Below are positions 56,805 through 64,000 of a DNA stretch of 64,000 nt, piece by piece. A program made the translations under genes and the position numbers. How positions within the stretch are numbered: position 1 is the stretch's first letter; each line of letters starts with the position of its first letter. The stretch spans positions 62,001 through 126,000 of the forward strand of contig BQMF02000257.1 in assembly GCA_027922465.2 (NCBI GenBank). Direction: 5' to 3'. This stretch comes from Turritopsis dohrnii. Lineage: Eukaryota > Cnidaria > Hydrozoa > Anthoathecata > Oceaniidae. Below the pieces are notes generated by a model. That model was not told the origin of the DNA, searched no databases, and saw nothing but the letters and a program-made list of their open reading frames with translations.

Positions 56805-59800
56805 CTAGCCTTCCCTTGCTAAGGCAATGGCGATTGATTTATCTAAAAAATATTTTTTCGTTTGACTGTAAAATGTTGAAATTGAATCTAGGTTACGTAT
56901 ATTTTTTGGCAAATCATTAAAAACTTTAGACACTTGGTTGTTGAAAGTGCCATTTTCACCAGGCTCAATCATTATTCCATTATCAATAGATCGGAGAGTC
57001 CTTTTGAACTTGAGCTTTTTCATAGACAAGTAGTCCGGCCACTTTTCATCGTTTAAAGCTTTGAAACCTGCGATCGAGAGGTCCAATTCACAACGTTGCT
57101 CAACAAGAAGCCAACCCAAACTTGTCACATCTTTCAGGGTGCAGTAGCGACGGAGAACGTACCCGGCTGCACACGACTGTACACGTTGGATGCGCTTTTT
57201 CAAGTATTGCGGAATTTGAGCGTACACGGTATTGCAATAACTCAGTTTGGAGAGGACAAGAGATTCCGCGAGTGTTTTCCGAACTCTATACGGGGTGAAT
57301 CTCTTGAACCTTTTTATCGTTTGTAAATTTGCGTAAGCTGACTTTGTTGCATAATTCACTTGAGGTAACCAGGAGAGGTTTTCGTCCATTTGGATACCGA
57401 GTATCTTAACATACGTCTTACTGATCGGCCTTCTGAACGTAGGAGGTAGGATCGATCTGATGGCAGTGATCTGGGTTTTCGAATAACCATCATTTGTAAT
57501 TTGTCGCTGTTGAAAATCAGACCATTATCTCTCGACCAGTTGCATAGTGATGTTAGGTCTAGTTCAATTGCCTTGATGGATTCGAAAAGGTTTTGTTTGG
57601 GACATGATTTGCAGAGGGTCGTATCATCGGCATATTGGATGGAGGGTGTTTGGATTTCATTTGGTAGGTCGGCAACGTATATGTTGAATAAAATCGGGCC
57701 AAGGATACTTCCTTGCGGCACTCCGAAGAAAATATTTTTGGTTTGGGATTTTCGGTCGTCGACCTGTACATATTGTTTTCTGTTCGACAGATAACTGACG
57801 ATAAGTGAAATAATTGATTGTCCAAATCCTAATCGGCTCAGTTTGCGTACCAATATTGAGTGGTCGATGGTATCGAACGCTTTGGAATAATCGATCATTA
57901 CTGCGATGGTTATGTCATTTTTGTTCATTGCTTTTACAATATCGTCACGCAGTTTCAAGAGAAGAGTGGTGGTGGAATGTCCCTTTCGGAATCCTGATTG
58001 TGTCGTGTTGTATACTTTGGATTCGACGAAGGTTAGTATTTGGTTCAAGATTACTCTCTCGAAGATTTTTGATAGGATTGGTAAGATGGAGACTGGACGG
58101 AAGTCTTTTGCCACTGTTGGATTCGCAACTTTAGGAATTGGACAGACGCGTGCCAGTTTCCATAGATCAGGGAATGATCTTGTGGTGATGCAACTGTTTA
58201 TGATGTGAACAAGTGGGGACGTGATGTAGTCATGGACTGGCTTCAGGAATTTGACAGGGATGTTATCATGGCCGCTCGAGCAGTCACTCCGAAGATTTCG
58301 AATGATCTTGTTTACCTCTTCATAGGTTGTTTCGTGCATTTGTAGTAACTGTTCGGTATCAAGTGGTAGTGCAGATATGAGCTGTTTGGGATTCAAGGGA
58401 ACGTTTTCTTTCTCGCAAAGACGAGATGCGAGTGTGGTATAGTGATCATTCAGTTTATCAGGATCAAACTTTATTCTAGCGGTTGGTGGTTTGAGAATCC
58501 TGTGGATAGTTTTCCATACTTCTTTAGGATTACTCGATGATAACGATTTTAGAATGAATTTTGACTTGGCTTTTCTGATAAGTTTTTTGTGGTTGTTTCG
58601 GAGCTTAACGTATTCACTGTTGTCTCTAGATTTGGTTTTTCGTATCTCTTCGAGAGCATTTTTGGAGTTGTTGATTATAGGGTCTTGCATCCAGGGAGCA
58701 GGAGGTCTTGTGAATCTGGTACGTTTCAATGGAGCGTGTCGTGATAAACATTCAGTAATCAGATGGTTTAGCATTGATACTTTGTCGTTCGGGTCGTCTA
58801 CTGCGTAAACGATGTTAAACGGTAGTTGCGAAAATTCAGTAATGTAGTCATTTAGCGAAAAACGTTTTTCATCGCGAATGACTTTGTATCTTGGTTCGAA
58901 CCGCTGTTTGCGAATGTTTATAATGACGTAACCGAGGTCATGATCACTTATTTCGTCGGTTTTGATGACGTTCTGGTGGATGATTTTCTCAGGTAGGTTC
59001 GTCGAGATATGGTCGATTAAGGTCTTATCTTTTCTTGTTGGTTTTGTAACATGCTGCGATAAGTCAAACGTATTCAAAATGTTCATATATGTTTCTTGAC
59101 TGACCGATTTAGTGAGAAGGTCGATATTAAAGTCACCACAAATGACGATTGGACCGTGCCATTTTGCGTAAACTTGACTCAGGAGATGTTCGAATTTGTC
59201 ACACCATTCTCTTTTCTCGCCTTCTTTGGAGCTTGGTTGGTATATGCATCCGACGAGATAGTGAGAGTTTTTGTTCTTACCGTTGACTTCAACCCAGAAT
59301 TGTTCGATGGAAGGATCAATTTTCGGAATATCAGTTCGTTCTTTAAAGGTTATTGATTCTTTTAAGTATATTCCTACACCTCCACCCTTACTTCCTCGAT
59401 GGTTACCTTTGAATACATAGTCTGGGATTTGAACATAATTTTCTTGAGTTTGGTTCTGGAGCCATGTTTCTGTTACGCAGACGATATCGAAATTGTAGTC
59501 TTCAATCATTTGTTTGAATTCGGTGAGAGATGAAAGGAGACTTTGTGTGTTGATGGTCGCTATGTGTGATTTCGATTATCACGATTATCACGAAGAGCTT
59601 TGATGTGTTCGCTTGAAACGTTCCAGTCTGCAGTAGGTTCTACTTCAACAGGTGGATTCTGATCAGTGGATATGTTTTGGAAGGGTAGTTCTGAATGCGT
59701 GCATTTTGAACAGATCCAGGGTGTTTCCTCTCTGGATGGTAGCGGTTTGCGGTTGACTGTTGTACATGAAGCGTGACAGATGTTCATGCAAGAAGTACAC

Positions 59801-60165
59801 CGGAGTCTCTTTTGATTGCAACGAACAGTTTTGAAGCAGTATTGACAGGGTGAAGGGCCTGGGTTTGTTTCAATATCGGCAGAGAGGTAGAGGAGTAGAT
59901 GAAGTAAGTGTTTATTGTTTAACTTTCTCGTTTGCAGTTTCGTACCTTGAGCCCATAATGAAGTTACGGTAAATGTTTCTCGGATGCTCCCGTAAGTGGT
60001 TTCGTGAGATTCGATACCATTTGAAGTGATAAACTGACACTTACGGATTAGAAGTTGCGTGAGGAAGATTGTAGAGAGTAGCGTCAATCTCAATGATGGT
60101 CTGTTTTCTGACGTTTTTCTCATTTTTCTCTGGAACCGTTGGACGAATTGATGCCAGAATTTCAC
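56805..60165 (-). pseudogene. LINE B polyprotein: 2A peptide, PHD finger, endonuclease, reverse transcriptase, two frameshifts
   Basis: Three consecutive frames. Frame 60165-59560 has about 105 residues ahead of ADIETNPGP, a 2A motif preceded by a leucine-rich LLHLLLYL stretch as 2A peptides require, then a PHD-type cluster (CQYC, CTSC, CHASC, CSKC). A one-base shift near 59565, beside a duplicated CGATTATCA, leads to 59509-57356: endonuclease (VCVTETWL, GDFNIDLL, SDHD) and RT (YSKAFDTIDH, GVPQGSILGP, YADDT). A second shift near 57410 leads to 57389-56805, the RT thumb and C-terminal part (LSWLPQVNYATKSAY, RVQSCAAGYVLRRYC). The catalytic boxes are intact but the protein cannot be made in one piece. 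It is clearly diverged from element A, about half identical by eye. Confidence 0.8.
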
Positions 60166-60314
60166 AATATGTGCACCTCACCTTCGAGCAACTTTTTGAG
60201 TACTTTTTGTGTGCAAAGCAGCGATTTATTCAAGTATGTGAAGCGAAAACTAAGCTTTTTTACTTTAACGTCAGTTTGTTTACGTCCGTTAGGTGAAGCC
60301 GTTGCATTGCATTG

Positions 60315-60705
60315 CATTTTCGAAATTTGGTCCAAATTTGGCCCAAATCGTCCAATTTTAGTTAAATCTGACAAAATGACTGCCAAATTTGAAATCAACA
60401 CCTTTCAAATGTAATCCATGCAAAATTTCATGAAATTTGAAGAACTTTCGAAATTTGGTCCAAATGTGACCCAAATTATCCAATTTTAGTCAATTCTGAC
60501 AAAACGACTGTCAAATTTGAAATCAGCACCTTTCAAATGTAATCCATGCAAAATTTCATGAAATTTGAAGAACTTTCGAAATTTGGTCCAAATTTGGCCC
60601 AAATTGTCCAATTTTAGTCAATTCTGACAAAATGACTGTCAAATTTAAAATCATCACCTTTCAATTGTAATCCATGCAAAATTTCATGAAATTTGAAGAA
60701 CTAAC
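60315..60705 (-). repeat. 128-bp minisatellite block, copy C, inverted
   Basis: Three units with exact 128-base spacing (TGAAATTTGAAGAAC at about 60431, 60559 and 60687). The unit is the reverse complement of the one at 4163-4745 and 5200-5637: GGTCCAAATTTGGCCC, CCAATTTTAGTCA, TCTGACAAAATGACTGTC, then AATCCATGCAAAATTTCAT. Units within this block are far more alike than those in the other two blocks, so the array expanded more recently. Confidence 0.8.
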
Positions 60706-60709
60706 TTTT

Positions 60710-61240
60710 AGTGTAGGGCCCCTTTAACATATATTTCGCCCTATGGGGAAATAAATAATGACTCAATCAGGCATCAATGGTGAATTGTCAGTCTTCGTAA
60801 TTTTAAATACGAAAGGATTCTGGTCATGAACATGTTCATCTATACGATAGCTATATTGGCCTCTTGTTTTTTTTAACCTGGTAAAAATAATCACGTTTAT
60901 TTCAAACAAAGTTTAATGTCAATTAACACCTGTCCAAAAAATAAAACAAGATTAAAACAGATTTTAATTTTGTTGTGAATGGGGTATTAGTTTTTGATTG
61001 AAAATCTATTTCGTGGCTTCTTACGGTGCCAAATAACATCTGACATTTCTCCATCTAATTCCAACAGAAATGCGACAGCTGATTTATTGTTGACGAATTC
61101 CATATACCAGTACCTTTTGTGTTTTTTTCACAACCTCGTGTGTTAATATCTTAAGTATGATTTCCTCTACGAAAGAAATACATTGAAGATGTCACAAGTT
61201 TTTATCAAAAGGTTTGAAACTTTGGGTTATTGTTTCATTC
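60710..61240. other. No gene recognised
   Basis: The start (about 60728-60758) shares a TTAACATATATTTCGCCC and TATGGGGAAATA stretch with 45161-45190. The rest is AT-rich with no feature. Confidence 0.3.
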
Positions 61241-61244
61241 AATT

Positions 61245-61355
61245 ACCCCGTAAACATTATGACGTCAGGATAACGTCATATGACGGTCACCTCTGACCGT
61301 CATTTGACGGTTGTCTGGTGGTCAGAAATGCAACATGTGCTTACTGAGTGGGTAT
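61245..61355. repeat. Possible small relative of the CCCA-ended fold-back elements
   Basis: GACGTCAGGATAACGTCATA and CGTCATTTGACGG words surround a small palindrome (ATGACGGTCACC / CTGACCGTCAT). The right side ends in TGTGCTTACTGAGTGGGTA, resembling the TGTGCCCACTGGG end at 17424-17434. The left end is less clear. Tentative. Confidence 0.3.
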
Positions 61356-61480
61356 TGAATTAAATAAACAGAAGAGAATTTGTCGTTGTTGTACGTTTTA
61401 CATAATACAAAAATCATACAATCTTGGAATATAATAATCTATCTATACATTTTCACGGACATTACCTGGACGTCGATTAA

Positions 61481-61570
61481 TACAGGGAGTCTCTGTAAAG
61501 CGGACACCATTGGAACCTAAAAAAATTGTCCGCTTTATGGAGATGTCCGCTTTATAGATATTTCACCGTA
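61481..61570. mobile_element. 90-bp remnant of the GCGGACAC MITE family (copy 3)
   Basis: TACAGGGAGTCTCTGTAAAG then CGGACACCATTGGAACC at the left and TGTCCGCTTTATAGATA ... CACCGTA at the right mirror each other with almost no spacer. It matches the ends of the element at 3153-3896, so it is the same family with its centre deleted. Confidence 0.65.
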
Positions 61571-61574
61571 ATTT

Positions 61575-62465
61575 TGATGGTCACGTGGACATTAAATGGA
61601 TTTATGAATGGAATGTATGATTTGATTGAATCAAAGGGATGTTCACTTTTAAGATACCCAGTCATACCTAACATCGTTAAAACAGTCTCTGCGACAAAGT
61701 GCACTTCCACTAAAATGGCGTTAGTGACTCTATCTATAAAAATGTTCTCCACGTAGATTTTCCGCAAATTTGGAGATTTACGAACAAAATTTTAGTGAAT
61801 TCAGGTTTAACCGTCAATACATTGTCAAACGTTGAAGTGTTCTATTGTTACACGTTAAATGCTTTATTATAAGTTCCCCTTTTTGCAAATCGCTCTGGGA
61901 GAGTTTATGATCAATTTCCACAACTGATGACATCAAAACAAGGCGGAATAGTTTGTCAAAATATCGATGTTTAAACAGAAACACGGGAAGTGCGTATACT
62001 CGTTTGAATTAAAAGAACCTGCTGAGGATATGCAATAGATTTCTCCAATAGTTTTCCGCAGTTACAAAGTTCTTGTCTTGGTTGTTCCTTTGGCAAGATA
62101 ATTCTCCGGTAAGATAAACTTTATGAAAATGTTTGAATAGTCAAGAGTCATTTGTTCGGTATAAGAGGTCTTTCTGTCCCTTTCATATGGTGCAAAAGCC
62201 GCTTTAATATGTTATTTTTTATAAAACGCCAGAAGATGTCCACTTGAGAAATACTTCTGATTTTTTGACAAAAATAAACAAACGAATAAAACTACTTGTT
62301 TTGTATGGTAATTGCGTCACTACGACTGAAAACAAGTGAGAGAAACTAAATGCCTGTCATCTCCATTATTTATGCAGATTCTTGAGTTTTAGAGAAGTTT
62401 GAAATGTGTTTCGACTGATTAACGAAGACTTCAGTATTTATTTTCTCAAATCAAGACTATTGGTC
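61575..62465. other. No gene recognised
   Basis: AT-rich intergenic sequence with no domain-bearing frame or repeat that could be supported. Confidence 0.25.
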
Positions 62466-62467
62466 TG

Positions 62468-62997
62468 TACTCTTCTGTGCTCCAATAAGCGCCCCTGCCC
62501 GAATAACCGCCACCCTAGAACAAAAGAGGGCGATTATTTCGCCATACAGTCATCGGCACGGGCACTTGTTTGAGACAAACGAAAAATAATAATATCGTTA
62601 TTATAGTTGTTATTTAAATGTATTCATTGCTTCAAAGAAGATCAGCCCTGTAAAGCCGGAAAGGAAATTTTAAGAAGTCAACTTTCAATCTTGACAGAAA
62701 AGAGAATAAACCAATTCAGATAGATGAAATCTGCATTACGACAGCAGCACCTGATATTCTTGTTGTCGATTCTGACCATGAAGAAGACGTAGATATTGAC
62801 ACTTAGTTTAGTTTGACGTAATTTCGGACATTATTTAACATTTTTATGTTGAAAAAACATATTGTCATGAATAACATATTGTTATTCCTTGTCATGATGC
62901 GAAAATTTAAAAAGCGCCCCTGCTTGAATAAACGCCCCCCTGTAAAGGCTGAAATTTTGAAAAAGAGCCCCGGGCGCTAATGTCGTTATTTAGGGTA
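62468..62997 (+). mobile_element. Deleted pogo/Tigger-like element with transposase tail
   Basis: The left end TACTCTTCTGTGCTCCAATA-AGCGCCCCTGC and, in reverse complement, the right end TACCCTAAATAACGACATT-AGCGCCCGGGGC pair imperfectly and begin with TA. Further GCGCCCCTGC-GAATAA-CGCC words lie inside each end. At about 62710-62806 the plus strand reads NKPIQIDEICITTAA and ILVVDSDHEEDVDIDT then a stop. That is the kind of acidic C-terminus found on Tigger-type transposases, so the remnant probably kept the last codons of its gene. Confidence 0.5.
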
Positions 62998-62999
62998 TA

Positions 63000-64000
63000 T
63001 GTGATTGACTTCAAACTTCTTACTTTCCTTTGTTAGCATGCCAAGTTTCGGTTTAATCATTGTATCATATTTGAACAAGATTCTTTTTGTTTATCGTATA
63101 GAAATTGGTGTTAAGTTTCCCGTGTGTTTGAAAGTAAAATCTTGTTCTGTTCATGCAGAAATCGATATTTACCTGCATTTTTTAAAAGCAACTTATGAAC
63201 TTTCCTACGTTAATATTTGTATTGTTGGATAAACATGAAAAACGAACATGTCAAATGCAAATCTGTCAGTAAAATATTTGTCTAAAATGTTTATCGACAG
63301 ATAAATAAACAAAGTTTATACTCTCTGACGTCATTTGACCTAGCCAAACATTTTCTTGTTCTCATTCATAGGCCATGGTAGTAGAGAAATGTCTCGCCAA
63401 AAGAAAGTATTTTCGTGCAATAGCCCGGTAGGGAAAACCGCAATCATGAAATATGTGCTGCTCCAAAAATTAAGAATTATTATGGTTATCCGCGAAATTA
63501 AATTCCCGCGAAACTCTCTAATGATAATCCAAAACATGAAATTTAAAGGGGAAGGTAACACAAAAATAATTTTTCGATATATCATGGTTAATAACATAAA
63601 AATGACAGAAAAGCCTGTTTTTCAGTGCATCTTGAATTAATTTTGTTAAAAAATCTATCTTTAACTTATCAAAACACACCATAAAATAATAACCCCTGTT
63701 GAACATAAAAGAAACTGGAACGAGCGCGCATTTTGACGTGGCAAAGTTTAAAGTTTACAAACCCTTAATGAGGTTCAGTGTAAGCTCACTGTTATTTCTA
63801 GTTTTGTTCTAGATTAATTAGCTTTTTTATGTATTTAAAAGAACCTTTTTAACGTAAATTATGCCAAATTGTGTGGCGATAAACTTCGCTACATAAACAC
63901 CAGAGTTCCCATGAAATTCCGTCAGCAGAAAAAAAATGATTTAATCCACATAAGAAAGTTGTAAATATATTTACATCATAACATCAAAAGGAAAGGAGAT
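63000..64000. other. No gene recognised
   Basis: Short open frames on both strands overlap one another and show no domain or signal peptide. A fragment with CAAATGCAAATCTGTCAG at about 63254 recalls the start of the 41644-42077 repeat. Confidence 0.25.

Larger units (their letters stand above)
56159..60296 (-). mobile_element. LINE element B (CR1/L2-like), full-length layout but frameshifted
   Basis: Minus-strand element. The ORF region 60165-56805 encodes a 2A-like peptide, PHD finger, endonuclease and reverse transcriptase in the same order as element A. The 3' untranslated region runs from 56805 down to a poly(T) run at 56159-56194, with an AATAAA signal (minus strand) about 10 bases before it, so this element ends in poly(A), unlike element A. 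A second T/A-tract and (TA)n block at 56517-56595 lies within the 3' region. The 5' end is near 60296, next to GCATTGCATTGCATT, where the 128-bp minisatellite begins. Confidence 0.7.

Noticed and set aside
1..64000. tRNA, rRNA or other structured RNA genes
   Set aside because: None could be recognised by eye on either strand; a covariance-model scan would be needed to exclude them.

Overview
The window is AT-rich eukaryotic (metazoan) DNA. It has spliced genes with GT/AG introns, large intergenic spaces and many transposons. No prokaryotic gene organisation was seen. The gene content is a VWA/Cache receptor, a stonustoxin-like/C-type-lectin chimera, PAN-pentraxin relics and an alpha-1,6-fucosyltransferase-like enzyme. 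The repeat content is CR1/L2-like LINEs with 2A peptides, pogo/Tigger elements with a HIRAN-like companion, and a hairpin with CCTCGTACCCAGGG arms. Together these fit a cnidarian, perhaps an anthozoan; that assignment is an inference from recall, not a database result.

Layout. 1-6.1 kb: decayed transposons, including a TA-flanked pogo/Tigger-like element (1511-3015), a MITE and a 128-bp minisatellite. 6.2-9.6 kb: a LINE on the minus strand with an open 1041-residue ORF. 9.9-13.1 kb: a frameshifted, intronless PAN/EGF/pentraxin locus and a second, more decayed copy. 13.5-20.5 kb: fold-back elements (ACGTT-rich and GACGTC-rich, with similar ends), a reverse transcriptase relic and an ACACGC-ended MITE. 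20.9-31.3 kb: a 22-exon plus-strand gene for a CACHD1/alpha2delta-like membrane protein of about 1131 residues, whose exon phases all close. 31.5-36.5 kb: MITEs, a truncated LINE and a small unrecognised gene fragment cut by a MITE. 37.2-38.8 kb: a single-exon GT23 fucosyltransferase-like gene on the minus strand. 39-46.9 kb: mostly empty apart from dispersed repeats. 46.9-53.9 kb: a plus-strand gene of about 960 residues joining a stonustoxin-type region, fibronectin III, ephrin-receptor-like cysteine repeats and a C-type lectin domain; its last intron holds an internally deleted piggyBac element. 56.2-60.3 kb: a second, frameshifted LINE on the minus strand. 60.3-64 kb: the 128-bp minisatellite again in inverse orientation, plus more pogo-like fragments.

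The host genes show no sign of an operon or shared pathway. Three of them (the VWA/Cache receptor, the stonustoxin-like/lectin chimera and the PAN-pentraxin locus) would be secreted or cell-surface proteins, and the fucosyltransferase-like enzyme would act in the Golgi on such proteins. Exon models were built by hand from splice signals and reading phase. No transcript evidence or database search was available.
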